A stretch of DNA of 64,000 bases, taken from assembly GCF_008017835.1 (NCBI RefSeq), contig NZ_VRLT01000059.1:248001-312000 (forward strand), in the 5' to 3' direction. Position numbers and translations under genes: made by a program. Shown piece by piece: positions 36,647 to 45,661 of this stretch. Under the pieces are notes generated by a model. It made no database searches. It was not told where the DNA came from and was given only the letters and a program-made list of their open reading frames with translations. Origin of the DNA: Mesonia sp. HuA40 (GTDB lineage Bacteria > Bacteroidota > Bacteroidia > Flavobacteriales > Flavobacteriaceae). How positions within the stretch are numbered: the stretch's first letter is position 1; each line of letters starts with the position of its first letter.

Positions 36647-38629
36647 ATGTCTGATAAAGAAGCAAATCGAAAAAGTACTGAGAATCAAGAAAACATAGAA
36701 AATTCTAAAAACTCTCAGCAAAATGTGCAACCATCTGGTAACGATACAGAAGAAGTGGAGAAGCAAATAACTGACGCCCAGACTAACGCCAGTGCTACAT
36801 CAGACCATAATCCAGAACCAAAACAAGATTCAGATAAAATACATGATGAGTTAGATGAGACTTTGGCCGAAGAGAGTGAAGATGAGGATTTACAAAAACG
36901 CCATGAAATTGAAATGAAAGACTATCACGCCATGACTATGAATGAGTTGGTCATGGAGCTGGATGAGCTTTTAAAATCTGAGAAAATTCAAGCAATACGC
37001 GACCACGTTCAAGAAATCAAATTAGAATTTGATAGCAAATTTGATGAAGAAATGGAGCAGAAAAAGGAAGATTTCTTAGAAGAAGGCGGTAATATTATAG
37101 ATTTTCATTATTCAAGTCCTACTAAAAAGCGTTTTAACGAAGTCTACTTTAAATATAAAGAACAGCGCAACAAACATTTTGAAGAATTAAGGAAAAACTT
37201 AAATCAAAATCTTAAAGAGCGCTTAGCCATTATCGAAGAGCTAAAAGGAATGATTGGCGACAGTGCCGACATGAATAATAGCTTCGCCAAATTCAAACAA
37301 TTACAAGAGCGTTGGAAAAAAGCCGGACCAGTACCTAGAGAAGATTATAAAGATATTTGGAGAACTTACCACCACCACGTTGAGGTGTTTTATGATTTTT
37401 TACATTTAGACCGTGAGTTTAGAGATTTAGACTTTAAACACAACTTAGATCAAAAGTTAAAAATGATCGCTAGAGCGGAAGAACTTACACAAGAGACTAA
37501 CATTAATAGAGCTTTTAGAGAGCTACAAATGTTACATAAAATGTGGAAAGAAGAAGTAGGACCGGTTGCCAAAGAATATAGAGAGGATATTTGGGAAAGG
37601 TTTAGTGCAGCAACAAAAAAAATTCACGAAAACAGGCAAGCTTATTTTGAAGAACTAGACAAAGGACGCGAGAAGAATCTTGAAAAAAAGAATGAAATAA
37701 TTGACAATATAAAAAATATTGCCCAAGAAGAAATCGCCTCTCACAAACAAGCGCAAGCCAACATCAAAAAAATTGAATCCTTACGCGAGGAGTTTTTTAA
37801 AGCGGGTAAAGTACCCAAGAAAAATGCAGATGAAAGCTGGAAACGCTTTAAGGAAAACGTTAGGGCTTTTAACCGAAAGAAAAATGCTTTTTATAAAAAT
37901 TTAAAAAAAGAACAATATGAAAATTTGAATAAAAAGCTTGAACTGGTTCAAATAGCCGAAGAAAATAAGGATAATCTAGAGTTTAAGATAACCACTCCCC
38001 TAATGAAACGTATTCAAAGTGAGTGGAAAAAAATTGGACACGTCCCAAGAAAAGATAGTGATAAAATATGGAAAAGATTTAAAAAAGCTTGCAACCATTA
38101 TTTCAATAGACTTCACGAAAAACAAAATGAAGAAAATAAAGATGAAATGCAGGCTTTTGAAAAGAAAAAAGAGTTGCTTGAAAAGGTAAAAAACTTAACT
38201 CTTCCTCAAGACCACCAAGAAGCTCTTGTACTTATAAAAGAGCAAATTAACATTTGGAAAGATTTAGGACACGTTCCTTTTAAAATGAAGTACATTGAAG
38301 GTAAATTCAATAAAGCCCTAGATCAACTATTTAAACAGTTAGATATCTCAAAACGAGAATCAGAGCTGTTAAAGTATGAAAATAAACTACAATCTTTAGA
38401 TCACGCTGATAGTGCAGATAAGTTGAGAAAAGAAGAATTTTTTATAAGAAAACGTATCGAAGAAACCGATCAAGAGATTATACAGCTAGAAAATAATATG
38501 CAGTTCTTTTCAAATGCAGATGAGAGCAATCCGCTATTTAAAGAGGTTTTAAAAAATATAGAAAGAAAAAAACAAGAGCTAGGTACTTGGGAAGCCAAGT
38601 TAAAAAAACTTAGAACTATTGATAACTAG
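36647..38629 (+). CDS. DUF349 domain-containing protein
   Basis: This large cytosolic protein of 660 residues starts at ATG 36647; a TTG three codons upstream is less likely. The first 90 residues are acidic, low in complexity and probably disordered. The rest is built of about five alpha-helical DUF349 repeats, each with a core like LQERWKKAGPVPREDYKDIW, IQSEWKKIGHVPRKDSDKIW or INIWKDLGHVPFK, and ends in a long coiled coil. No enzyme motif is present. DUF349 proteins are of unknown function. A bidirectional terminator follows. Confidence 0.9.
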   Translation: MSDKEANRKSTENQENIENSKNSQQNVQPSGNDTEEVEKQITDAQTNASATSDHNPEPKQDSDKIHDELDETLAEESEDEDLQKRHEIEMKDYHAMTMNELVMELDELLKSEKIQAIRDHVQEIKLEFDSKFDEEMEQKKEDFLEEGGNIIDFHYSSPTKKRFNEVYFKYKEQRNKHFEELRKNLNQNLKERLAIIEELKGMIGDSADMNNSFAKFKQLQERWKKAGPVPREDYKDIWRTYHHHVEVFYDFLHLDREFRDLDFKHNLDQKLKMIARAEELTQETNINRAFRELQMLHKMWKEEVGPVAKEYREDIWERFSAATKKIHENRQAYFEELDKGREKNLEKKNEIIDNIKNIAQEEIASHKQAQANIKKIESLREEFFKAGKVPKKNADESWKRFKENVRAFNRKKNAFYKNLKKEQYENLNKKLELVQIAEENKDNLEFKITTPLMKRIQSEWKKIGHVPRKDSDKIWKRFKKACNHYFNRLHEKQNEENKDEMQAFEKKKELLEKVKNLTLPQDHQEALVLIKEQINIWKDLGHVPFKMKYIEGKFNKALDQLFKQLDISKRESELLKYENKLQSLDHADSADKLRKEEFFIRKRIEETDQEIIQLENNMQFFSNADESNPLFKEVLKNIERKKQELGTWEAKLKKLRTIDN

Positions 38630-38636
38630 CTGATAT

Positions 38637-38667
38637 AAAAAAGGGTGTTTTAATAACACCCTTTTTT
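38637..38667. terminator. bidirectional hairpin terminator
   Basis: GGGTGTT (38643-38649) pairs with AACACCC (38655-38661), flanked by A6 and T6. It lies between the convergent DUF349 and rocD genes. Confidence 0.9.
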
Positions 38668-38687
38668 ATTCTTTATATTATTACTCA

Positions 38688-39977
38688 TTAAATTTGGCCT
38701 TCAAACTTAGACAAGGTTTTGGTAATAATAGCTATACACTCATCCAGTTGTTCTTTGGTAATAACCAAAGGGGGAGCAAAGCGAATAATATTACCGTGTG
38801 TAGGCTTTGCCAGCAAACCGTTTTCTTTTAAATCAACACATATATTCCAAGCAGTACTACTTTCTTCTGTGTCGTTAATAACAATTGCATTCAATAAACC
38901 TTTACCTCTTACCAAGTTAACTACTTTAGAATTTGCGATATATTTATTCATTTCGGCTCTAAAATAATCTCCGAGCTTGCGTGCATTCTGAATTAAATTT
39001 TCATCGTATACCACTTCAAGTGCCGCGATAGCAGTTTCACAAGCCACAGGGTTCCCTCCAAAGGTAGAACCGTGTTGCCCAGGCTGTATTACATCCATAA
39101 CTTCATTATCGGCTAAAACTGCAGAAACAGGATACACTCCACCCGACAACGCTTTTCCTAAAATTAAAATATCTGGTCTTACATAAGTTTCAGATTGTTG
39201 CTCACATTTATTCTGGCAAGTACAATTACCGCAAACAGCTAATAAAGATCCCGTTCTGGCAATACCAGTTTGTATTTCATCGGCGATAAATAATACACCA
39301 TACTTTTTACATAGTTTTCGCGCTTCACTTAGATAGTCTTCGCTTGGAACAAATACCCCAGCTTCACCTTGTATAGGCTCGACCAAAAAACCGGCTACGT
39401 TCGGTGTATTTTTTAGTGCCTCTTCCAGTTGTTCCAAATTATCATAACCCACCTTTAAAAAACCAGGCGTGTAAGGCCCAAAGTTCTTTCGTGCACCCTC
39501 GTCATTACTAAAAGAAATTACAGTTGTTGTTCTACCGTGAAAATTATTTTCAGCTACAATTATTTGCGCCTCATTTTCATGAATCCCTTTCTTTTCGTAA
39601 GCCCACTTTCTACAAATTTTAATAGCAGTTTCAACCGCTTCTGCACCTGTATTCATTGGGAGTAACTTATCAAAACCAAAATATTCGGTTGCAAATTTCT
39701 CATATTTACCAAGTACATCATTATGAAATGCACGTGAGGTAAGCGTCAAAGTTTCAGCTTGTTTAGTCATAGCCCCAATAATTTTTGGATGACAATGACC
39801 TTGATTCACCGCTGAATAGGCCGATAAAAAATCATAATATTTTTTATCTTCTACATCCCACATAAAAACTCCTTCACCTTTCTTTAATACGGCAGGTAAT
39901 GGATGATAATTATGGGCACCGTGTTTTTCTTCTAACTCAATTGCTTGTTGAGATGATTTAATTGTTACAACTGACAT
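38688..39977 (-). CDS. rocD: ornithine--oxo-acid transaminase
   Basis: RocD converts ornithine and 2-oxoglutarate to glutamate semialdehyde and glutamate. It has 429 residues. Family features are the N-terminal [65 protein letters not shown] and the PLP lysine in [18 protein letters not shown]. Just before that lysine there is an extra cysteine-rich loop ([13 protein letters not shown], about residues 243-255) not present in the canonical enzyme. A one-mismatch -7 element (TAAGTTTA) lies upstream at 39999-40006. Confidence 0.95.
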   Translation of the reverse strand: MSVVTIKSSQQAIELEEKHGAHNYHPLPAVLKKGEGVFMWDVEDKKYYDFLSAYSAVNQGHCHPKIIGAMTKQAETLTLTSRAFHNDVLGKYEKFATEYFGFDKLLPMNTGAEAVETAIKICRKWAYEKKGIHENEAQIIVAENNFHGRTTTVISFSNDEGARKNFGPYTPGFLKVGYDNLEQLEEALKNTPNVAGFLVEPIQGEAGVFVPSEDYLSEARKLCKKYGVLFIADEIQTGIARTGSLLAVCGNCTCQNKCEQQSETYVRPDILILGKALSGGVYPVSAVLADNEVMDVIQPGQHGSTFGGNPVACETAIAALEVVYDENLIQNARKLGDYFRAEMNKYIANSKVVNLVRGKGLLNAIVINDTEESSTAWNICVDLKENGLLAKPTHGNIIRFAPPLVITKEQLDECIAIITKTLSKFEGQI

Positions 39978-40108
39978 GCTTTTTTCTTTTTTCTTTCTTA
40001 AACTTAATTTGATTCCTGCTTATTGGGGAGAAATCACCCATTTTTTTGATATGTTTGCAAAATACTAAATGTTTAGGATAATCTAAACCTCTTCATCACA
40101 AAACTTAG

Positions 40109-40116
40109 TATTTTTG
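40109..40116 (+). promoter_or_regulatory. putative rlmD -7 element
   Basis: TATTTTTG is a perfect TAnnTTTG match just four bases before the rlmD ATG. It implies a leaderless transcript. Confidence 0.4.
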
Positions 40117-40120
40117 AGCT

Positions 40121-41530
40121 ATGGCAAGAAGAAATAAAAACAAGATATTTGAAAATGTAACAGTTACCGAGGCAGGAGCAAAAGGGAAAGCAGTTGCAAA
40201 AGCACCCGATGGTAAAGTTATTTTTATAGATAATGCCGTTCCCGGCGATATCGCTACAGTGCAAACTTTCAAGAAAAGAAAAGCTTATTATTTCGCCAAA
40301 GCAACGGAATTCGCAAAATTATCTGACAGAAGAACCGAACCAGAGTGTCAACATTTTGGTACTTGCGGAGGTTGTAAGTGGCAACATATGAATTATGAAT
40401 CTCAATTACATTTCAAAGAAAAAGAGGTGTTCAATCAGCTTACCCGCATTGGCAAAGTAGAACCATTAGAGATTATTCCCATTTTAGGGAGCCAAAAAAA
40501 ATATTTTTATCGAAATAAAATGGAGTTTTCATTTAGCGACAGCCGTTGGTTGACCTTGGATGAAATAAATAGCGAAAAAGAAATTCAAGACAGGAATGCG
40601 CTTGGTTTTCATATTCCTGGCATGTGGGATAAAATTCTAGATATTAAAAAATGTCACCTTCAACAAGACCCTAGCAACGCTATAAGGAATGGGGTGAAAA
40701 GTTTTGCCAGTGAGCAGGGCGTCAGCTTTTTCAATCCGCGCAAGCAAGAGGGTCTTTTACGCACTTTAATGATAAGGACCTCCTCTACAGGTGAAGTGAT
40801 GGTTTTGGTACAATTCTATTATAGAGATGAAGAGAAAATAAATCTAATTTTAAATTATTTAAAAAATAATTTTCCAGAAATCACATCGCTTTTATACGTC
40901 ATTAATGAAAAAGGAAATGACACTATTTATGATCAAGAGGTTTTGTGCTTTGCTGGTCGCGATTATATTATCGAGGCAATGGAAGGCTTGCAGTTTAAGA
41001 TTACAGCAAAATCTTTTTACCAAACCAACTCTGCTCAAGCCTATGAACTCTATAAAATAACGCGTAATTTTGCTGAGTTAACGGGAAATGAATTGGTTTA
41101 TGATTTATATACCGGTACGGGTACTATTGCACAGTTTGTTGCTAAAGAAGCTAAAAAAGTTGTTGGCGTTGAAGTGGTTCCCGAAGCCATCGAAGATGCC
41201 AAGGCGAATGCCAAAAATAACAATATAAAAAATACCAATTTTTTTGTAGGCGATATGCGTAAAGTCTTTACAAAAGACTTTATTGCACAAAATGGAACAC
41301 CCGATGTTATAATTACCGATCCGCCTAGAGAGGGTATGCATAAAGATGTGGTTGAGCAAATTATTAATATAAAACCCCAGCGTATTGTATATGTAAGCTG
41401 TAATGCGGCCACTCAAGCTCGAGATTTACAAATGTTAGATGCCTTATACCAAGTTACAAAAACACAAGCCGTAGATATGTTTCCTCAAACCCATCACGTT
41501 GAAAACGTTGTACAACTTGAATTGCGATGA
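40121..41530 (+). CDS. rlmD: 23S rRNA (uracil-C5)-methyltransferase, RlmD family
   Basis: This SAM-dependent enzyme methylates a uracil in 23S rRNA (U1939 in E. coli). It has 469 residues. An N-terminal TRAM domain (about residues 8-65) binds RNA. Then comes a 4Fe-4S site with C76, C82 and C85 (CQHFGTCGGC) and a fourth cysteine in IKKCHLQQ. The methyltransferase core carries YDLYTGTGTIAQFVA, DPPREGMH and the catalytic cysteine segment IVYVSCNAATQARDL. It overlaps the DUF6452 gene by four bases (ATGA). Confidence 0.95.
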   Translation: MARRNKNKIFENVTVTEAGAKGKAVAKAPDGKVIFIDNAVPGDIATVQTFKKRKAYYFAKATEFAKLSDRRTEPECQHFGTCGGCKWQHMNYESQLHFKEKEVFNQLTRIGKVEPLEIIPILGSQKKYFYRNKMEFSFSDSRWLTLDEINSEKEIQDRNALGFHIPGMWDKILDIKKCHLQQDPSNAIRNGVKSFASEQGVSFFNPRKQEGLLRTLMIRTSSTGEVMVLVQFYYRDEEKINLILNYLKNNFPEITSLLYVINEKGNDTIYDQEVLCFAGRDYIIEAMEGLQFKITAKSFYQTNSAQAYELYKITRNFAELTGNELVYDLYTGTGTIAQFVAKEAKKVVGVEVVPEAIEDAKANAKNNNIKNTNFFVGDMRKVFTKDFIAQNGTPDVIITDPPREGMHKDVVEQIINIKPQRIVYVSCNAATQARDLQMLDALYQVTKTQAVDMFPQTHHVENVVQLELR

Positions 41531-42042
41531 GAAATAGATCAATTATAGGTATTTTATTATTGGTGATAATCAGTTTTTACGGATGTCAAAAAGATGATAT
41601 TTGCTCCGGGGCTACCCCTACTACACCTTTATTAGTCATTAAGTTTTTAGACATCGAAAACCCTATTGAAGCCAAAACAGTTAATCGGCTTCAAGTTTAT
41701 GACCAATTAAATTTCAACCCTTTATTTGATGCACCTGTTACTGATTCTATCGTAAAAATTCCACTTCAAACCGGGCAAAACAATACCAAATTTATTTTTA
41801 AAAAAGATATTCCGGCCAATCCCGAGGGGATTGACAACGCTAATGCTGATAGCTTACAATTCACCTACGCGCCAGTAGAAGAATATGTGAATAGAGCTTG
41901 CGGTTTTAAAGTAGTCTTTTATGAATTAGAAGCATTTTTAACCCAAGAAAATCAAGATGAAAACTGGATTAAAAATATTGAAGTTATACAACCCAATAAC
42001 ATTCTAAATGAACAAGAAACTCACCTTTATATTTATCATTAA
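41527..42042 (+). CDS. DUF6452 family lipoprotein
   Basis: This 171-residue lipoprotein has the signal peptide MRNRSIIGILLLVIISFYGC. The mature part begins QKDDICSG and looks like a beta-sandwich (PLLVIKFLDIENP, FTYAPVEEYVNRACGFKVVFY). It matches the Bacteroidota family DUF6452, whose function is unknown. It is coupled to rlmD through ATGA and overlaps the following DUF6048 gene by 35 bases, so all three are one transcript. Confidence 0.85.
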   Translation: MRNRSIIGILLLVIISFYGCQKDDICSGATPTTPLLVIKFLDIENPIEAKTVNRLQVYDQLNFNPLFDAPVTDSIVKIPLQTGQNNTKFIFKKDIPANPEGIDNANADSLQFTYAPVEEYVNRACGFKVVFYELEAFLTQENQDENWIKNIEVIQPNNILNEQETHLYIYH

Positions 42043-42706
42043 TATTTGTTTTTGTAGCTTGTTAGGTTTTGCACAACAAACTGACTCTCTTACCACTAGC
42101 AAAACACAAGACAAATTTGGTATACGTGTTGGATTAGATCTAGCAAAAATAACCCGAAGTTTTTTAGATGATGACTATGAAGGGGTCGAAATTACCACTG
42201 ATTATAGAATTGGCAAAAAATTATTTTTGGCTGGGGAAATAGGAAATGAAAAAAAGGTTTACGACGAGGATTACCTATACGGAAATACACAAGGCCAGTA
42301 TATTAAATTAGGTGTAAATTATAATGCCTATGAGAACTGGGGTAATATGCAAAATGAAATTTATGCCGGCTTTAGGTATGGCTATGCCAATTTTACTCAG
42401 CAATTAGATGCTTTTGAAATTTACAATACAGATTTATTTTTTCCAAGAGACCTAAGAACAGTAAATCGTGAATTTAAAAATCTCTCTGCTCATTGGGTTG
42501 AAATACAGGGTGGCGCAAAAGCCGAAATTTTAAACAATTTATTTCTTGGCATACATCTTCAATTAAAAGTATTGCTAAACCAAAAAGAACCAGATGGTTT
42601 TGGAAATCTCTATATTCCAGGTTTTCATCGCGTTAACGCCAATAGTTCTATAGGGGTTGGTTACGGTTATTCTTTAAGCTACCTTATCCCTATAACTAAA
42701 AAGTAA
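42008..42706 (+). CDS. DUF6048 family outer-membrane beta-barrel protein
   Basis: This exported 232-residue protein (signal MNKKLTFIFIINICFCSLLGFAQ) has amphipathic strands such as GIRVGLDLAKITRSF, IYAGFRYGYANFT and VEIQGGAKAEILNNLFLGIHL. It ends in a barrel-like pattern with GVGYGYSLSYLIPI. It fits DUF6048, a predicted outer-membrane barrel usually encoded right after DUF6452. The signal peptide begins at 42008, so the 35-base overlap with the previous gene appears genuine. A functional link between lipoprotein and barrel is likely but unproven. Confidence 0.87.
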   Translation: MNKKLTFIFIINICFCSLLGFAQQTDSLTTSKTQDKFGIRVGLDLAKITRSFLDDDYEGVEITTDYRIGKKLFLAGEIGNEKKVYDEDYLYGNTQGQYIKLGVNYNAYENWGNMQNEIYAGFRYGYANFTQQLDAFEIYNTDLFFPRDLRTVNREFKNLSAHWVEIQGGAKAEILNNLFLGIHLQLKVLLNQKEPDGFGNLYIPGFHRVNANSSIGVGYGYSLSYLIPITKK

Positions 42707-42710
42707 AAAA

Positions 42711-43442
42711 TTAGTTAGCCCATTTTTTTCTTGCCTTTTCGAGATCTTCTGGTATATCAATACCAATTACAGGTTTATCGGTAATTACCATTTTTATAGT
42801 TTTACCATATTCTAAATAACGAAGACATTCAATTTTCTCCGCGGCTTCTAAATCGAGCATAGGTAGCTTGGCAAAGTCTAGTAATGCTTGTTTTCTAAAA
42901 GCATAAATCCCTATATGTTTGTAATGTGTAATCTTTTTATCCTCATCTCTAACAAAAGGGATTACAGATCTTGAAAAATAAAGCGCTTTTTGTTCTCTGT
43001 CTACAATCACTTTAACATTGTTAGGATTTTCAATATCCTGTTTATCGTGCAGCGGAGTCATTAAAGAAGCTAAATCTACCTGTTGTCTCGAATCATTTTT
43101 AAATACTTCAAGAAGCGCCGCCAGTATAGAAGAAGAGGTAAAAGGCTCATCTCCTTGTACATTCACTACTATATCGGCATCAATATGAGCAACGGCCTCG
43201 GCAATTCTGTCGCTTCCGCAGGCATGCTCTTTAATACTCTTAAACGCTTTACCTCCATTAGTTATAATCTCGTTAAATATTATATCGCTATCGGTAACCA
43301 CAATCACATCATCAAAAAGATTGGTATTACAAGTGGCTTGGTAGGTACGTAAAATAACACTAGCCCCACAAAGATCTTGCATTAATTTACCTGGAAAACG
43401 ACTGGCGTCGTAGCGCGCCGGAATCATCGCTATTACTTTCAT
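42711..43442 (-). CDS. kdsB: 3-deoxy-manno-octulosonate cytidylyltransferase
   Basis: KdsB activates Kdo with CTP to CMP-Kdo for lipid A/LPS core synthesis in the cytosol. It has 243 residues. Signatures are the nucleotide-binding [22 protein letters not shown], the metal-binding [10 protein letters not shown] and [14 protein letters not shown]. It lies 32 bases downstream of the helicase gene on the same strand and is probably cotranscribed. Its presence shows that this organism makes Kdo-containing LPS. Confidence 0.97.
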   Translation of the reverse strand: MKVIAMIPARYDASRFPGKLMQDLCGASVILRTYQATCNTNLFDDVIVVTDSDIIFNEIITNGGKAFKSIKEHACGSDRIAEAVAHIDADIVVNVQGDEPFTSSSILAALLEVFKNDSRQQVDLASLMTPLHDKQDIENPNNVKVIVDREQKALYFSRSVIPFVRDEDKKITHYKHIGIYAFRKQALLDFAKLPMLDLEAAEKIECLRYLEYGKTIKMVITDKPVIGIDIPEDLEKARKKWAN

Positions 43443-43474
43443 ACTTTAACTATTTTTGGCGAAATTTACGCTTT

Positions 43475-44896
43475 TTAATCCGTAAAGAAACTATTTTTAA
43501 AGCCAATAAGATAAACTTGCTTTTTGGCACGCGTACAAGCGGTGTATAGCCATCTTAAGTATTCCTTATCTACTTCATCCCTTACAAAAGGTTGTTCTAT
43601 AAAAACAGTATCCCACTGTCCTCCTTGTGCTTTATGGCAAGTCATAGCATAACTAAATTTTACTTGTAAAGCATTGAAATAGGGGTTGTTTTTAACCTTA
43701 AGAAATTTCTTGTATTTTGTAGATTCATCGGCATAATCTTTCATCACTTCATTATACAATGTATTGGCCTGCCCGTAGGGTAAAGAAGCTGCATTAATTT
43801 GCAAAGTATCTAACATAATAACCGTTTCAAATGGCTTCATTTTAGGGTAGTCAACCATTTGCACCTTAACTTCGGCAAATCTAAAACCATACAATTCTTT
43901 CACGGCAAAAATCTCGAGAATTTCAATGATATCACCATTGGCAATAAAGCCTGCTTCAGAATTAGGTTTAAGCCAGAAGTAGTTATTTTTTACCACCATT
44001 AAAAAATCTCCTGCAGCAATTTCGCTTTCGCGGAATAAAATTCGAGATCGAATTTGTTCGTTGTAAATATTGGCTCTTTTATTAGACATAACTACGATGG
44101 CAGTTTCTTCATGCCCCTTGTTATCATATGAGGCGTTAATAGCATCCATAATCTCATAACCATCTACAAGGCGAATAAAATCTTTTCCTGTTTTATTAAA
44201 CTGGAAATTAGCGAAATCACCATCTTTTATTTGCTCTCGTAAAGCGGTTGCATTCTCAAGAATAAGAGACAGTTCTTCTTGGCGCATCACTTGAGTCAAT
44301 TCTATTTCGTCTACCGTTTTATGGTACTGTCTAGAGAGTGTTTCGGCATCTAATGCCGGACTAAGGTTATGATGTACTGGCGGAAGCTGTGCGGTATCTC
44401 CAATAAATAGGAGCTTACAATTTTGACCATTATAAACATATTCAATTAAATCATCAAGCAGTGAAGCATCTAATAGACCCGTATTACTTAATGTTGAATC
44501 AGATATCATACTGGCTTCATCTACAATAAAAACCGCGTTCTTATGCTTATTTTTTTGTAATGTAAAACTTATTTTACCTCCACTCGATTTTTTAGGGTAA
44601 TAAATTTTACGATGAATGGTTTGTGCTGGGTAATTTGAATAATTACCCATAACCTTGGCCGCTCTTCCCGTTGGGGCCATAAGGATAGGAGTAGCATTGA
44701 TATGCCATAAGCTTTTGACTATAGTACCAATTAAACTTGTTTTTCCTGTACCTGCATACCCCTTTAGCACAAACATTAATTCATTATCTTTAGAAACAAG
44801 AAAATGGCTTAATTTTTGGAGGGCGCTTTCTTGTTTTAAATTAGGGGAATGAGAAAAAGATTTAATTAGAAGTTTAAAAAATTCTGGGGCTGTCAT
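43475..44896 (-). CDS. RecD-like ATP-dependent helicase/exonuclease
   Basis: This superfamily 1B helicase of 473 residues has Walker A GYAGTGKT at residues 46-53, Walker B FIVDEASM and a DTAQLPPV motif III. The C-terminal UvrD-like region reads MTCHKAQGGQWDTVFIEQP, followed by a LRWLYTACTRAKK motif VI. It lacks the long N-terminal domains of full RecD2, so it is a short stand-alone type common in Bacteroidota. Its job in repair or replication is inferred from the motor only. Its promoter is back to back with that of the gene at 45014. Confidence 0.92.
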   Translation of the reverse strand: MTAPEFFKLLIKSFSHSPNLKQESALQKLSHFLVSKDNELMFVLKGYAGTGKTSLIGTIVKSLWHINATPILMAPTGRAAKVMGNYSNYPAQTIHRKIYYPKKSSGGKISFTLQKNKHKNAVFIVDEASMISDSTLSNTGLLDASLLDDLIEYVYNGQNCKLLFIGDTAQLPPVHHNLSPALDAETLSRQYHKTVDEIELTQVMRQEELSLILENATALREQIKDGDFANFQFNKTGKDFIRLVDGYEIMDAINASYDNKGHEETAIVVMSNKRANIYNEQIRSRILFRESEIAAGDFLMVVKNNYFWLKPNSEAGFIANGDIIEILEIFAVKELYGFRFAEVKVQMVDYPKMKPFETVIMLDTLQINAASLPYGQANTLYNEVMKDYADESTKYKKFLKVKNNPYFNALQVKFSYAMTCHKAQGGQWDTVFIEQPFVRDEVDKEYLRWLYTACTRAKKQVYLIGFKNSFFTD

Positions 44897-44914
44897 AAAT
44901 GAGGCTTAAATTTT

Positions 44915-44942
44915 CAAAGATAAAAAACGCATTTTTAACCAA
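44915..44942 (-). promoter_or_regulatory. putative helicase promoter (TTG-N17-TATCTTTG)
   Basis: On the minus strand TTG (44942-44940) is followed after 17 bases by TATCTTTG (44922-44915), a perfect -7 element, 18 bases before the helicase ATG. Confidence 0.55.
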
Positions 44943-44948
44943 TGAAAC

Positions 44949-44978
44949 TTTTGCGAACAAAAAAAAATTGTAGATTTG
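44949..44978 (+). promoter_or_regulatory. putative promoter (TTTTG-N17-TAGATTTG)
   Basis: TTTTG at 44949-44953 and TAGATTTG at 44971-44978 make a two-part Bacteroidota promoter 35 bases before the ATG at 45014. It is divergent from the helicase promoter, with the two -33 elements six bases apart. Confidence 0.6.
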
Positions 44979-45013
44979 TGCACATACACGTTTAGTAAAT
45001 AAAAAGAAATCAT

Positions 45014-45661
45014 ATGAAACTTGTTATTCAATTAATTTTATGGGTGGTAATTGGGTTTTTAGGTTACCTAACCTTTAATTCAATTTATGACCCCATTCAG
45101 TTTAACAAAATTAAAGAAAAGCGTTATCAACAGGTAATTAATAAATTAAAAGATATTCGAGAAGCACAATTGGCACATAAACAAGTTACTGGTGTTTTCT
45201 CTGATGATTTTGATGGGTTGGTAAAATTTATAGACACCGCAAAATTTACAGTAACTCAGCGTAGAGACACTACCGTTCTAGATGAAGAGTACAAAAAAAC
45301 ATATGGTGTAGACCAGTATAAAAGTATTACGCTTATAGATACTTTAGGTTATGTACCGGTTAAAGATTCTTTGTTTAAGCAAAAAGATTACAAGAATTTA
45401 AAATATGTACCCACCACCGATAATTCTGTAACATTTGAAATTGAGGCGGGGAAAATAAAGAAAAGAAATGCTATTATTCCGGTATTTGAGGTGAAAGTAG
45501 CTAAAGATAAAATTTTAGCCGATCAAGATCCTGATTTAGTAATGCAGGAAAAGCAAGTGATTTCTGTAGATGGTGTAAACGGTGAATACCTTAAGATTGG
45601 TTCAATGACTGAAGTTAATACCAATGGAAACTGGCCAAAAGTATACGGATCTAGTGAATAA
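45014..45661 (+). CDS. conserved hypothetical protein, single N-terminal membrane helix
   Basis: This 215-residue protein begins with one hydrophobic helix (residues 4-22, LVIQLILWVVIGFLGYLTF). A helical segment (KEKRYQQVINKLKDIREAQ) follows, then a soluble domain of unknown fold. The layout, one helix running into a long amphipathic helix, resembles pilin-like proteins, but no cleavage motif is present and I do not assign it. It heads a set of three genes with the DUF3822 gene and rsmD. Confidence 0.75.
   Translation: MKLVIQLILWVVIGFLGYLTFNSIYDPIQFNKIKEKRYQQVINKLKDIREAQLAHKQVTGVFSDDFDGLVKFIDTAKFTVTQRRDTTVLDEEYKKTYGVDQYKSITLIDTLGYVPVKDSLFKQKDYKNLKYVPTTDNSVTFEIEAGKIKKRNAIIPVFEVKVAKDKILADQDPDLVMQEKQVISVDGVNGEYLKIGSMTEVNTNGNWPKVYGSSE

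Noticed and set aside
41098-41416. Two open frames of about 100 codons on the minus strand
   Set aside because: Both are antisense to the conserved C-terminal part of rlmD and match no family.
45014-45661. Type IV pilin-like protein
   Set aside because: The helix layout is suggestive, but there is no prepilin cleavage motif and no pilus genes are nearby.
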